Below are positions 8,796 through 17,882 of a stretch of 64,000 nucleotides of DNA, one piece after another (within the stretch, counting starts at the first letter, position 1; each line of letters begins with the position of its first letter). The stretch covers positions 1 through 64,000 of the forward strand of contig NZ_BONX01000065.1 of NCBI RefSeq assembly GCF_016862935.1. Reading direction: 5' to 3'. The translations under genes were made by a program, and so were the position numbers. The stretch is from Plantactinospora mayteni. GTDB taxonomy: Bacteria > Actinomycetota > Actinomycetes > Mycobacteriales > Micromonosporaceae. The notes below the pieces were generated by a model that was not told the DNA's origin, did not search any database, and was given only the letters and a program-made list of their open reading frames with translations.

Positions 8796-11534
8796 CAGTC
8801 GCCGCTCGATCGGCAGCCGGGAGCGGGTGAGCAGGCCGGCGCCGAGCATCGCCACCACCGGTACCACGAGCAGCGCGATGGTGACGTTGAGCCAGGGCAC
8901 CGCGATCGGGTAAGGCGTGGGAACCGGCCAGATGTTGTCGAAGTTCCGGTTGTCGGCCGCCAGTACCGCCGTTGAGGCGCCGAGGCCCGCGATCCCGCCG
9001 AGTACCGAGCCGAGTCCGGCGATCACCCCGGCCTGGCTGAGCGACAGGGCCCGGCGCACCCACGGGGACGCGCCCACGGCGGCCAGCGTGGCGAGATCCG
9101 CGCGGCCGTCGGCGGCGGCCAGCCCGGTGGCGATCGCGGCGGCGCCGAGGGTGATCACACCAGCCACGATGGCCAGCACCAGCAGCGACGCGCGGTTCGG
9201 CTGCGGGTGGCGCTCAACCACCACGTCGTACTCGTTGCCGAGTGCGGCCCGTAGCCGGTCCTGCTCGGCGACCGTCGGCACGCGGCTGGTGGTGGCCAGC
9301 GTCACCAGGGTTGTGCCGGACAGGCCCAGCGACCGTGCGGTGTCCGGGCTGAGCAGGGCCAGCGGCGTCCGCGGCGGGTGCGCGAACGCGAAGCCCGGTG
9401 CCGTGATGGTGCGGATCTCCTCGCGGGAGGGACCGGTGTGCACCTCCAGCGTCACCCGGCCGTTGTCCAGCTGGCGCGGGTCGTCGACGACGACGGCCCC
9501 GGCGCGCATGGCGGCGGCCACCTGCGCGGCCTCCTCGGCCGGGATGTCGACGAGCGCGCCCACCGCCTCGGGATCGATGACGAACGTCATGCCGACGTTG
9601 GAACTGAACGCTCCGCCGAAGTAGTCGTACTGAATGTCGACGCCGTCACATCGGGCGTCGCGGCGGGCTGCACGCTGCTCGGCGGCGGTCGGATCGCGCC
9701 CTTGGTCGAGGTTCGCGTAGGGGCAGCGGCGCTCGGGTGGCGTGCGCGCGAACACGAGGCACTTTTGGGTGGCGCACGTCGTTTCGCCGATCTGGTAGAT
9801 CTGCGTCACCGGCAAGGTGCTGCGCAGTGCCGATGACACCTCGGGCGGCATCGCGAACGCGCCGCTCGGCCGCGCCTTCTGCCCGGGGTCGGTGGCGAGC
9901 ACGAACACGTCCCCGGCCCGTCCCAGCGGCCGGTAGTCCGCCCGGGCGCGGGCGTCGCTCGCGGTGAGCACCACCCCGACGGCGAGGCTGGCCATGGCCG
10001 CGGCCATCACGGCGGAGATCGCCGGGGCCGCCGCAGTACGGTTGCGGGACGTGTCGCGTAGCGCGATGCGCGGGGCCAGCGGAAGGAAGCGGCCGAACCG
10101 GGTCACCAGGCCCACGATGGCCGGCGTACACAGCACCAGCCCCAGCTCGGCGGTGACCAGTCCGGCGAGGACGAGCGGCGCGTCGACCCCCCAGGCGCCG
10201 ACGGCGGCGGTGGCCGCGCCCGCCGCACCGAGTGCCGTGCCGAGCACCACCCATCGCCGCCGCGACCGGGTGATCCCGCGCCGCCCGGCCAGTGCGGCCA
10301 CGACGTCCTGGCGGGAGGAGATCCAGGCGGGCACCAGCGCGGCCAGCACCCCGGTCACCACGGCCACCCCCGCGAGCACCGCCAACGCCAGCGGGAAGAC
10401 CCGCAACGCGCCCGACCTCACGTGAGTGAGGTGCTCCTCAAGCCAGAGGCGGCCGCTGGCGGCCACGGCGACACCCAGCAGGACGCCGGCCGCCGCGGCG
10501 ACCGCGCCGAGCACGACACCGTCGGCGAGCACGATCCGGCGAACCTGTGCCGGCGTGCCGCCGGCGGCGGCGACCAGCGCGAGGTCGCGGCGGCGGCGCC
10601 GGGCACTGACCGCGAACGCCGGCCCGGCCAGCAGGACGATCTCCAGGATCGCCAGCCCGGCGATCAGCATGAGTATGCCGGCTTCCGAATCATCGTCCCG
10701 CGGGAACTCCGGGTACCGCTCGTCCACGCTCGGCGGGTGCGCGAGCACGTGGCGGGAGACCGCGACCACCCCGCGTGTGTTGAGCTGCTTGACCTGGTTC
10801 CAGGTCAGCGGACTTGGCGTGGCAACCAGCCAGGTCACCTCACGCGGGTCGACGGGCAGCATCCCCTGCGGCAGGCCACCGGGGTGCACGACGATCGCCG
10901 TTGCCCGGATGTCGGTCGGGTCCTCCACCAGGCCCACCACGCGCAGGGTGCGGCTGCCGTCGGCCAGGCGGACGGTGCCGCCGAGCCGCGTCCCCAACCG
11001 GGCGGTGGCCGCCGGGGTCAGGGCCACCTCGTCGGCGGCCACAGGCGGGCGCCCGGCAACCGGACGCAGGAGGCCGCGTGCCAGGGGGTCGCTGTAGTCC
11101 AGGGTCCGGGTCGCGACGACCCCGATGCCGGTCGCGGTGTGCACGGTCAGCCGGCCCGTGTGATCGCTGATCACCCGGCTGCCCGTGGGCAGCAGCGCCA
11201 GAAGCCGCGGCAGCGTCGGTGCGGCCTCCGGCTCCTCCGGCGCGGTCGGCCCGGTAGGCCCCGTGGGCACTGTCTGCGGTGCGGAAATGTAGGACAGCTC
11301 GGCCGGATCCTGATACAGCGGGTCTTCCTGCGGCCATCGCATCGCGGCCTGTCCGGCGCCCATGAGCCGGTCGGCCTCCTCGTCGGGGCGCAGCGTGAAG
11401 CTGTCGTACGTGACGGACGCGAACGCCATGACCGCCACCGGCAGCGCGATCATCGCGATGACCAACGCCGAGCGTCCCCTGGCCCGCCGTGCCTCGCGCC
11501 GCGCCACCCGCAGCGCGGCGCGCCAGCCGGTCAT
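8793..11534 (-). CDS. FtsX-like ABC transporter permease
   Basis: 913-aa integral membrane protein with the duplicated FtsX/MacB permease layout: an N-terminal span (about 21-42), a large extracytoplasmic domain with PTGPTGPTAPEEPE and CATQKC-containing loops, and clusters of spans near the middle and C-terminus (for example VLLAGPAFAVSA, ALAVLAGVAVVTGVLAA). Such permeases work with MacB-type ATPases in lipid or peptide export or in antimicrobial-peptide resistance; the substrate here is unknown. The ATG overlaps the stop of the upstream ATPase gene (ATGA), making PadR, ATPase and permease one transcription unit. The C-terminus runs to the edge of an IS110 scar but ends normally (IERRL). Confidence 0.9.
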   Translation of the reverse strand: MTGWRAALRVARREARRARGRSALVIAMIALPVAVMAFASVTYDSFTLRPDEEADRLMGAGQAAMRWPQEDPLYQDPAELSYISAPQTVPTGPTGPTAPEEPEAAPTLPRLLALLPTGSRVISDHTGRLTVHTATGIGVVATRTLDYSDPLARGLLRPVAGRPPVAADEVALTPAATARLGTRLGGTVRLADGSRTLRVVGLVEDPTDIRATAIVVHPGGLPQGMLPVDPREVTWLVATPSPLTWNQVKQLNTRGVVAVSRHVLAHPPSVDERYPEFPRDDDSEAGILMLIAGLAILEIVLLAGPAFAVSARRRRRDLALVAAAGGTPAQVRRIVLADGVVLGAVAAAAGVLLGVAVAASGRLWLEEHLTHVRSGALRVFPLALAVLAGVAVVTGVLAALVPAWISSRQDVVAALAGRRGITRSRRRWVVLGTALGAAGAATAAVGAWGVDAPLVLAGLVTAELGLVLCTPAIVGLVTRFGRFLPLAPRIALRDTSRNRTAAAPAISAVMAAAMASLAVGVVLTASDARARADYRPLGRAGDVFVLATDPGQKARPSGAFAMPPEVSSALRSTLPVTQIYQIGETTCATQKCLVFARTPPERRCPYANLDQGRDPTAAEQRAARRDARCDGVDIQYDYFGGAFSSNVGMTFVIDPEAVGALVDIPAEEAAQVAAAMRAGAVVVDDPRQLDNGRVTLEVHTGPSREEIRTITAPGFAFAHPPRTPLALLSPDTARSLGLSGTTLVTLATTSRVPTVAEQDRLRAALGNEYDVVVERHPQPNRASLLVLAIVAGVITLGAAAIATGLAAADGRADLATLAAVGASPWVRRALSLSQAGVIAGLGSVLGGIAGLGASTAVLAADNRNFDNIWPVPTPYPIAVPWLNVTIALLVVPVVAMLGAGLLTRSRLPIERRL

Positions 11535-12256
11535 CCGGCACCGCCGGGCGTGGTCAGCAGCTCCTCGGGCTGGTCCAGCGGGCCGGAGGTATCGACGATG
11601 AGCCCGTCGCGCAGGAACACCACCCGGTCGGCCCAGGCGGCGTGCCGCGCCTCGTGCGTGACCAGGACACCGGCCGCTCCGCCGTCGACCTTGGACCGCA
11701 GCAGGCGCAGCACCGCCTCACCGGTCTGCGAGTCCAGCGCGCCGGTCGGCTCGTCGGCCAGCACCAGGCGCCGCTGCCCGACCAGCGCCCGGGCGATCGC
11801 CACCCGCTGCTGCTGGCCGCCGGACATCTCGTCCGGGAAGCGTGGACCGTAGCCGTCCAGGTCCACCTCGCACAGCGCCTCCTGCGCCAACCGCCGGGCC
11901 CGGCGCACCCGCATGCCGTCGAGCTCCAGCGGCAGCGCCACGTTCTCGGCCGCGGTGAGGCTGGACAGCAGGTTCAGGTCCTGGAACACGTAACCGATCC
12001 GGCGGCGGCGCAGCGCGGCCAGCCCGCGTCTGCTGCATCCGCCCAGGACCGTGCCGTCGACGACCACGTCGCCCTCCGTCGGGCGGTCCAGGCCGCCGGC
12101 CAGGCTCAGCAGCGTCGACTTGCCTGATCCGGACGGACCCATCACCGCGACCAGCTCGCCCGCCCCGACGGTGAGCGTCACTCCGCGCAGGGCGTGCACG
12201 GCCGTCTGCCCGGCGCCGTGCACCCGGTGCACCGCTCGCAGCTCCAGGACCGTCAT
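11531..12256 (-). CDS. ABC transporter ATP-binding protein (MacB/LolD type)
   Basis: 241-aa ATPase that powers the adjacent FtsX-like permease. All nucleotide-binding motifs are intact: Walker A GPSGSGKST (40-48), Q-loop Gln92 (YVFQDLNLL), signature MSGGQQQRVAIARAL (about 144-158), Walker B LVLADEP followed by TGALD, and switch His in VTHEARHA. The start overlaps the PadR stop and the stop overlaps the permease start, so the three proteins are translationally coupled. Confidence 0.95.
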   Translation of the reverse strand: MTVLELRAVHRVHGAGQTAVHALRGVTLTVGAGELVAVMGPSGSGKSTLLSLAGGLDRPTEGDVVVDGTVLGGCSRRGLAALRRRRIGYVFQDLNLLSSLTAAENVALPLELDGMRVRRARRLAQEALCEVDLDGYGPRFPDEMSGGQQQRVAIARALVGQRRLVLADEPTGALDSQTGEAVLRLLRSKVDGGAAGVLVTHEARHAAWADRVVFLRDGLIVDTSGPLDQPEELLTTPGGAG

Positions 12257-12843
12257 CTCGCGGCCTCCCGTTCGGCTTCGTCTCCAGCCTCCTGCTCGGA
12301 TACCGGTGTCTTCTCGGACACCGACGGTGGGCCGTAGCGCAGCAAGCTGACCTCGCAGTGGTCGAGCCAGCGCACCTCGGCCTCCGCCTGGAACACCATC
12401 GCGTCCACCACCAGGCGCCAGGAAAGGTCGGCGGGACGGTCGGTGCGGTGCTTCAGGCGCGTGTACTCCTGCATCGTCCGCACGGTGGCGGTGCGCTGGG
12501 TCTGCACCACGGCACCCACGTCGACACCCGGCGTCGTCAGCGCCAACGCCAACTTGATCGCCAGTTCGTCACGCGGCCGGTCACCGTGGCTGATCGGAGT
12601 GGCGAACCACAGCGCGAGCTCCGCGCGCCCGGCGTCAGTTATCTCGTAGGGCCGCTGCCCGGTGCCGCTCTCCGCAAGCGGGCACACCAGCTTGTCGCGC
12701 TCCAGCCGGGAAAGCGTCGTGTAGACCTGCCCGATATTCAGCGGCCAGGTGCCGCCCGTGGATTCCTCGAACGTCACCCGTAACTGGTAGCCGTACATCG
12801 GACCGCGTTCGAGAAGGGCGAGGAGACCGTGTCTGATCGACAT
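12253..12843 (-). CDS. PadR family transcriptional regulator
   Basis: 196-aa repressor with an N-terminal PadR winged helix (MSIRHGLLALLERGPMYGYQ, then GQVYTTLSRLERDKLV and YEITDAGRAEL) and a C-terminal PadR_C-like helical region (RLVVDAMVFQAEAEVRWLDH). It is the first gene of the operon with the ABC ATPase and FtsX permease, the usual arrangement for drug- or peptide-responsive transporters. A perfect 22-bp palindrome starts 4 bases upstream of its ATG, so autoregulation is likely. Confidence 0.93.
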   Translation of the reverse strand: MSIRHGLLALLERGPMYGYQLRVTFEESTGGTWPLNIGQVYTTLSRLERDKLVCPLAESGTGQRPYEITDAGRAELALWFATPISHGDRPRDELAIKLALALTTPGVDVGAVVQTQRTATVRTMQEYTRLKHRTDRPADLSWRLVVDAMVFQAEAEVRWLDHCEVSLLRYGPPSVSEKTPVSEQEAGDEAEREAAR

Positions 12844-12846
12844 AGC

Positions 12847-12868
12847 TACCGAGTATGCATACTCGGTA
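12847..12868. promoter_or_regulatory. perfect 22-bp palindromic operator of the PadR operon
   Basis: Half-site TACCGAGTATG (12847-12857) followed by its exact reverse complement (12858-12868), immediately upstream of the PadR start codon. The core GTATGCATAC resembles the ATG/CAT dyads bound by PadR-type proteins. Binding there would block initiation of the operon. Confidence 0.75.
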
Positions 12869-12993
12869 TGGGATGAGCAACCCTGACGTTACCCGGAGCC
12901 CGGAAGCTCCTGAGCGGCCGTTCGTCACTCTGGGCGATTCGTCATTCGCGCGTGCCAGATCGCTTCGTTGGGCCCCACCTACGCTTGCCCGAC

Positions 12994-13230
12994 GTCGCCC
13001 TCACCATCGGCATCGTCGGCCCGCCCAACGTCGACAAATCCACGCTCGTCACCGCGCTGACGCGCGATCAGGCGCTCGCTGTGAACTACCCGCTCGCGAC
13101 GATCGCGCCCGAGGGATGCACGGTGCCCGCTGCTAAAAGCCCGACCAGGCAAGCTCACGGATATCTTCCACAGTGGGCGGATCCGCCTGGCCACCGTGTC
13201 GTTCGGGGACATCGAAGCTCGGCGTTCACT
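12994..13230 (+). pseudogene. N-terminal remnant of a YchF-type P-loop GTPase/ATPase
   Basis: The first frame reads VALTIGIVGPPNVDKSTLVTALT, then NYPLATIAPE, matching the start of YchF (LTIGIVGLPNVGKSTLFNALT, NYPFATIEPN). The match continues after a frameshift near 13,140 as GKLTDIFHSGRIRLATVSFGDIEA. The rest of the roughly 360-aa protein is absent, and the P-loop carries Gly-to-Asp (NVDKS), so it cannot be functional. It lies between the divergent PadR operon and the CPBP protease. Confidence 0.75.
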
Positions 13231-13476
13231 GCCTGACTGTTCAGCATGTCGGCGCGCTCACATGCCGCAGACCGTGCGCGCCGCCCTCCGCCTGGAGCCG
13301 TCGCGCTCCGTGGCCGGTCCCCGTGCCAGTCGACGTCCGGAGCTGCCGAGGACAGTACTTGTGATCTTGGCGCAATGTAGCGTTGTGTGTCTGGTGCTCA
13401 CGAGGCCAGTTGGGCAGCACATGGACCTCACGGGCGTTGCCCTGGCGCAGGAAAGTGCCTGCCGTATGGTCTGCGG

Positions 13477-14232
13477 GTGCGTGGACGAATCCAGCAGTGG
13501 GCACGACGGACGCCGGTCGGGGTCGCTGCCGCATTGACGCTGGCATGGCACGTCGTGCTGTTCGCCTTGGCAGAGCTCGTTGGGGGCTTGTCCGTTTCCT
13601 GGTTCCCGGATCTGGGTCCCGCGCTGGTCAACGCCGGCACCGCGGCCTGGGTCCTCGTGCTGGCTGCCTGGATGGGTTGGTGGCGCGGTGCCGCTTTGGG
13701 CTGGCGACGCCCTGATCGCTCGTGGTGGTGGTGCCTGCCGGTCGTTGCCGTCACTGTGTCGTATGCGGCCCCGGGCGTTACCGGTTCGCTCACCGTGCTC
13801 GTCAGTACCGCCGTGACCATGCTGGCCGTCGGCATCGCCGAGGAGTCTCTCAGCCGTGGCGTCAACCAGTATGTGCTCGCCCGCCTCGGCGTGATGCGCG
13901 CAGCCGTCTGGGTGGGTGTGCTGTTCGGACTCGGCCACGCCTTGAGCGCCTTGTGGTTCGGGCGTCCTTGGGACGACACGGTCGCACAGGTGATCAGCAC
14001 CACTGCGTACGGATTCGGGCTGGCGGCGTTGCGCTGGCAACTCGCCACGATCTGGCCGCTGGTCGTGCTGCACGCGTCAGACAATTTCGTGCAGCTCCGC
14101 AGCCCGGGCGCGGCCGCGCTGTGGTGGCAGGCGGTGGTCGCTCTGTTCTTCGTCGTGTATGGCTGGTGGCTGATTCGACGCCTGCCCGAACGGCTGGACG
14201 AGCCGGTGTCGAGCGACACCGGCCCGCGATAG
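13477..14232 (+). CDS. CPBP family intramembrane metalloprotease (Abi)
   Basis: 251-aa polytopic membrane protein of the CAAX-protease/bacteriocin-processing (Abi, Rce1-like) family. Signature motifs are EES with Arg (AEESLSRGV, Glu122-Arg127), FGLGH (His154) and HASDN (His199-Asn203), the metal-binding and catalytic set. About seven hydrophobic segments span the protein. GTG at 13477 is chosen because the longer frame lacks a membrane-protein N-terminus. A TATGGT hexamer ends 6 bases before it, so the transcript may be leaderless. In bacteria such proteins process or confer immunity to peptides; the substrate here is unknown. Confidence 0.85.
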   Translation: MRGRIQQWARRTPVGVAAALTLAWHVVLFALAELVGGLSVSWFPDLGPALVNAGTAAWVLVLAAWMGWWRGAALGWRRPDRSWWWCLPVVAVTVSYAAPGVTGSLTVLVSTAVTMLAVGIAEESLSRGVNQYVLARLGVMRAAVWVGVLFGLGHALSALWFGRPWDDTVAQVISTTAYGFGLAALRWQLATIWPLVVLHASDNFVQLRSPGAAALWWQAVVALFFVVYGWWLIRRLPERLDEPVSSDTGPR

Positions 14233-14290
14233 TGACTTCCTCGGCCACGGCCATGGCGTCCTCATCTGCCGCTCCGGGTGGGCTGGCCTC

Positions 14291-14680
14291 TTGACCGTCA
14301 CCGGTCTGCCGTTCCCACACGCGGTGCAGGCCATTCGGATCACCCGACGCACCCGGCCCCGCCGTGGTGGGCGCTGGCGCACCGTGACCGTGTACGCGGT
14401 CACCAGCCTGACTGCCTACCAGGCCAGCCCAGCCCATCTGGCCGACTACGTCCGCGGACACTGGGCCATAGAAGCGTTGCATCATATCCGCGACGTCACC
14501 TTCGGCGAGGACGGCTGGCAGGTGCGGACCGGCAACGCGCCCCGCGTCATGGCCTGCCTGCGCAACCTGGCCATCGGCATCCTGCGCCACCAGGGCTGGA
14601 CCAACATCGCCAAAGCCTTACGCCACAACGCCCACGACGCCTACCGACCGCTAGCGATCCTCGGAATCATTCCACCCTGA
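14291..14680 (+). mobile_element. C-terminal remnant of an ISAs1-family transposase
   Basis: The frame carries the ISAs1 C-terminal signature: [21 protein letters not shown], then [38 protein letters not shown] and [10 protein letters not shown]. Compare RGHWTVENRLHWTRDVTFSED in the complete copy at 51,719-53,035. The N-terminal two-thirds are absent. A fragment of the other end of an ISAs1 gene lies on the opposite strand at about 15,945-16,088. Confidence 0.85.
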
Positions 14681-14791
14681 GACCCGACATTTCCAACACC
14701 ATACCGAGGCCGTGGCGGCGACGTAGAAGTGGTCGTGGGTGTTGCCGGCGGTGACGTCGACCGTTGTGTCGCGAGCGTCCGGACCGGACGG

Positions 14792-15247
14792 TTACACAGT
14801 CGCCGCCGGCCTGGTGCCGGGAGCGAAGCGGAACTGAACTGCTTCCATCAGTGAGCGCCGGCGGGTGTTGTGGAAGGCCGCAACCCGCCAGCCCTCTGGT
14901 CGGCGCACCAGGGTGTAGGTCTGGATCTTGGAAAGGGCGGGCCGGCGGCGGCCCTTGTAGGTGTCGCCGCGGCCGACCATGACCGCTATGTCGGGGCCGA
15001 GGAACGTGGTGATGAGGGTTTCCGAGGCCATCCGGGTGCCCTTGGTGAAGGCATGGAACAGGGCACGGTGGCCCTCGGTGATGTCGGCCCGGCCGCGGTA
15101 GAGGGTGCCGACGAAGGTCACGTACGACGCGTCCTCGGTGAAGAGGCGCCCGAATGCGTCGGCGTCGGCGGCGTCCCAGGCGCGCGCGATCGCGTCCATG
15201 ACCTCGGCGATCGCCGTCAGGTCGGCGGCGCGGTCGGAGTGGCTCAT
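14792..15247 (-). CDS. SgcJ/EcaC or SnoaL-like (NTF2-fold) protein
   Basis: 151-aa protein of the nuclear-transport-factor-2 fold (SgcJ/EcaC family): DLTAIAEVMDAIARAWDAAD, FGRLFTEDASYVTFVGTLYRGRA, then GWRVAAFHNTRR. The fold is a cone-shaped small-molecule pocket; many members have no known reaction. The ATG is preceded by a strong GGAAGGAA ribosome site. It is divergent from a MarR gene across a 118-base promoter region, which suggests MarR control. Confidence 0.85.
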   Translation of the reverse strand: MSHSDRAADLTAIAEVMDAIARAWDAADADAFGRLFTEDASYVTFVGTLYRGRADITEGHRALFHAFTKGTRMASETLITTFLGPDIAVMVGRGDTYKGRRRPALSKIQTYTLVRRPEGWRVAAFHNTRRRSLMEAVQFRFAPGTRPAATV

Positions 15248-15322
15248 GTGTCTTCCTTCCGGGTCGTCTGCTGCCGAGGCCTATATTGGCTCCGTACAGA
15301 CAGAGGTTGCATGGACGCAATA

Positions 15323-15338
15323 TCTGCTCGCGCGCAGA
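15323..15338. promoter_or_regulatory. candidate MarR operator between the SnoaL-like and marR genes
   Basis: Inverted repeat TCTGC-N6-GCAGA, and a wider pair TATATTG (15282-15288) / CAATATC about 30 bases apart, in the shared promoter region. The position fits autoregulation and control of the divergent gene. Confidence 0.45.
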
Positions 15339-15365
15339 GATTAGCGCAGAAGGAGCCGTCACGCC

Positions 15366-15854
15366 ATGGCCGACGCCACGCCACCGCCCGGTCTGCCCGA
15401 GGGTGCCCATGAGTCATTCCGGCGCTACCTCGACGCGGTCACCGCGCATGCGCAGGCTGCGGCGGACGCGGCGGGGATGCACCCGACCGACTGGGCGGCG
15501 CTCAGCGTCCTGAATCTTGCCGGCCGGCTGACCTCGGGCGAGCTGGCCGAGCGCACCGGGCTGACCACCGGCGCGACTACCCGGCTGATCGACCGGCTGG
15601 AACGGGCAGGGCACGTACGGCGCGCCGCCGACCCGGCCGATCGGCGGCGGGTGCTGGTGGAACCCGTGCCCAAGCTCGACGTGGATACCATCGTCGGCCC
15701 TGCCCGGCAGCGGCTGGGCGAGGTGTTCCAGCGATACCGGCCAGATGAGTTGGTGGTGCTGTTCGACTACTTCGACCGTGCCGCTGATGCGCTACTCACC
15801 GCCACCCGCGAGGTACGCGCGCGCAATGCCCGCCGCAGCAGCCTTCCGTCCTGA
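15366..15854 (+). CDS. MarR family transcriptional regulator
   Basis: 162-aa winged-helix regulator: WAALSVLNLAGRLTSGELAERTGLTTGATTRLIDRLERAG with the wing RRAADPADRRRVLVEPVP. The ATG follows AAGGAG with an 11-base gap. It is paired divergently with the NTF2-fold protein and probably represses both genes until a small ligand binds. Confidence 0.9.
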   Translation: MADATPPPGLPEGAHESFRRYLDAVTAHAQAAADAAGMHPTDWAALSVLNLAGRLTSGELAERTGLTTGATTRLIDRLERAGHVRRAADPADRRRVLVEPVPKLDVDTIVGPARQRLGEVFQRYRPDELVVLFDYFDRAADALLTATREVRARNARRSSLPS

Positions 15855-15944
15855 CGCGCAGCCGTCTATCGCTCGTCGTTTGACGAACACGGCCGCAACT
15901 TTCCACACCCTGCCACCTGCTGTTGCCGCCGGGCGCGAGGGGGC

Positions 15945-16088
15945 GCATGCGCACACCGCCACCGCCAGGATGGAGGCCAGCCGATGTCGCAACCCACGCC
16001 GGTCACGAGGATCCGGCACCAAGGCCAGATGGGTCACCAGGCCAGCACACCGCTCCGGCGCGACCGCGCCCTGGCCGCCCCCTCGCAA
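15945..16088 (-). mobile_element. N-terminal remnant of an ISAs1-family transposase
   Basis: On the minus strand the frame reads GLVTHLALVPDPRDRRGLRH, then RLASILAVAVCACA, the conserved N-terminal segment of ISAs1 transposases (compare LRQVPDPRRLRGLRHPLL in the complete copy). Homology stops after about 45 codons. It has opposite orientation to the C-terminal fragment 1.3 kb away, so the two probably come from separate insertions. Confidence 0.65.
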
Positions 16089-16134
16089 GCCTGTCTAATC
16101 AGGACGTACCCCTATTTTGCCGAGGCCCTGAGGT

Positions 16135-16533
16135 TTAGGGGCGTGCGTCGAATTGGGCGCGGGCTTCGAAGACGCGGTCCATGTGTGTCTCCGCCCAGTT
16201 CTTGATCGCGATCATGACCGGGAACAGTTCATGGCCCAGCGGAGTGAGTTCGTAGTCGACGCGGACCGGTACCGAGGCCGTGACCGTGCGGGTGACCAGG
16301 CCGTCGCGCTCCAGTGTGCGCAGGGTCTGGGTGAGCATCTTCTGGCTGACGCCGGCGATGCGGTTGGCGAGTTCGCTGTGCCGCTGCGGGCCGTCGGCGA
16401 GGGCTGGGATCACCAGTGCGACCCACTTGTCGGTGAGCCTGCTCAGCAGTTCGCGGGTCGGGCACCGTTGCAGGAACGCGTCGTAGTCGCGTTTGGCCTG
16501 TTCGCGGCGTTGTGCCGCAGTCGTCGTCGCCAT
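16135..16533 (-). CDS. HxlR family transcriptional regulator
   Basis: 132-aa winged-helix protein of the HxlR/YodB type: RCPTRELLSRLTDKWVALVI, RHSELANRIAGVSQKMLTQTL, then YELTPLGHELFPV. The single conserved Cys near the N-terminus (QRCPTRE) is at the position used by redox-sensing members. The second of two ATG codons (16533) is chosen because it sits 6 bases from GGAGG. It is divergent from an NADPH-dependent oxidoreductase, a common pairing for quinone or electrophile sensors. Confidence 0.9.
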   Translation of the reverse strand: MATTTAAQRREQAKRDYDAFLQRCPTRELLSRLTDKWVALVIPALADGPQRHSELANRIAGVSQKMLTQTLRTLERDGLVTRTVTASVPVRVDYELTPLGHELFPVMIAIKNWAETHMDRVFEARAQFDARP

Positions 16534-16553
16534 CATGCCCTCCACCGGTGCCC

Positions 16554-16573
16554 TAGGTACTTCACGGTACCTA
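16554..16573. promoter_or_regulatory. HxlR operator: TAGGTAC-N6-GTACCTA
   Basis: Perfect 7-bp inverted repeat with a 6-base spacer, also readable as direct GGTACT/GGTACC half-sites 10 bases apart, between the divergent HxlR and oxidoreductase genes. GGTAC-type half-sites are usual for actinomycete HxlR proteins. Confidence 0.7.
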
Positions 16574-16639
16574 CTTTCTCATGGTGCCCGCCGATTCGTA
16601 CGGTCTTGGTGATCACGAGGTCCCACGAAGGAGACGGCG

Positions 16640-17542
16640 ATGCGCGCAGTCAGCTATGCACAGTTCGGCGGGCCGGAGGTCCTGCACGTGGCCGACGTGC
16701 CGGTGCCCGAGCCCGGGCCGGGGCATGTGCGGGTAAGGGTCACCGCGTCCGTCGTCCACCCAGTCGACCTGATGATCCGTTCCGGTCGGTTCCCGGCCCC
16801 GCTGCCGACCGGGTTGCCGTACACGCCCGGCTGGGATGTGGCCGGCACCGTCGACGCGGTCGACCCGGCGGTCGAGCAGTTCACGATCGGCGACGTGGTC
16901 GTCGGCTTCTCGCCGTGGCTGCAAACCACGGTCGGTGCCCACGCGGAGTACGTGGTGCTTGACGCAGCCTGGCTGACCCCCGCGCCTGCCGGCGTCCCCG
17001 CCACCGAGGCGGCGACCCTGCCGACCAACGGCCTCGCCGCCGCCCAGGCCCTCGACCTGCTCGCGCTCCCGGCGGGTTCGACGGTGCTCGTCACCGGCGC
17101 CGCCGGGCAGGTCGGCGGGTTCGTTCTGCCGCTGGCCCGGGCGACCGGCCTGCACGCCACGGGTCTCGCCGGAACCGACGACCGTGCGTTCGTGGAGTCG
17201 CTGGGCGCGGCATTCCTGTCGCGCTCCGACGACCTGACGGGGGTGTTCGATGCGGTCATCGACCTGGCGGTGATCGGTCCCTCGCTGCTGGACCTCATCC
17301 GCGACGGTGGCGGCTACGTGGCCGCGTCGCCTCCGCTTCGCCCGGAACCGGTGCGGGGAATCCGGACCTTCGCGCTGGAGGTGCTACCGGACGGATCGCG
17401 GCTGGGTGAACTGGTCAAACTCGTTACTAGCGGCGACATCCTGCTTCGGGTCGCCGGCGTGTACCCCTTCGCCGACGCCGCGGCCGCTCATGAGCGGCTG
17501 GCTCAAGGCGGCGTTCGTGGCGGCGTGGTGATCGTCCCATGA
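16640..17542 (+). CDS. NADPH-dependent quinone-oxidoreductase-like enzyme (MDR superfamily)
   Basis: 300-aa zinc-free medium-chain dehydrogenase/reductase. It has an N-terminal GroES-like fold (MRAVSYAQFGGPEVLHVADV, PYTPGWDVAGTVDAV) and a Rossmann nucleotide site VLVTGAAGQVGGF at about 152-164. It lacks the catalytic and structural zinc cysteines, as in zeta-crystallin-type quinone reductases. The ATG follows GAAGGAGA. Divergence from an HxlR sensor suggests induction by quinones or electrophiles. Confidence 0.88.
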   Translation: MRAVSYAQFGGPEVLHVADVPVPEPGPGHVRVRVTASVVHPVDLMIRSGRFPAPLPTGLPYTPGWDVAGTVDAVDPAVEQFTIGDVVVGFSPWLQTTVGAHAEYVVLDAAWLTPAPAGVPATEAATLPTNGLAAAQALDLLALPAGSTVLVTGAAGQVGGFVLPLARATGLHATGLAGTDDRAFVESLGAAFLSRSDDLTGVFDAVIDLAVIGPSLLDLIRDGGGYVAASPPLRPEPVRGIRTFALEVLPDGSRLGELVKLVTSGDILLRVAGVYPFADAAAAHERLAQGGVRGGVVIVP

Positions 17543-17882
17543 CGCCCGGCCAAACCTCCGCAGTCAGGATCAACTGATGCGCCCCACGGTGAGTTCGCCG
17601 CTCCCGCCACGCCTGCTGCACGGCGTGGTGTGGTATGGCGTGGTGTGGCGCGAGCACCTTCACCTGATCGACCGTGAAACACCTCTACCGAGCACATGAA
17701 AGCCGTCGCCGGGGTGGACGTTTGCCAGCAGCCTGTTGCGCGGCCCGCGCGTCCGAACCTTGACCGGCATCGACGATCAGGCCCCTGTCGAAGCACGCGA
17801 CGAGCGATCCGCTCATGGCAGACCGTGCGGTGCGGATCACTGGTGAACACGTAGCCGACGAGCGTGCGTTCGGTCGCTCTGC
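17543..17882. other. no recognisable gene
   Basis: 340 bases without a frame I can support. Around 17,620-17,652 there is a short repeat, GTGGTGT G-TATGGC-GTGGTGTGG. Minus-strand frames are rich in Arg and Cys and look like non-coding shadow. Confidence 0.4.
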
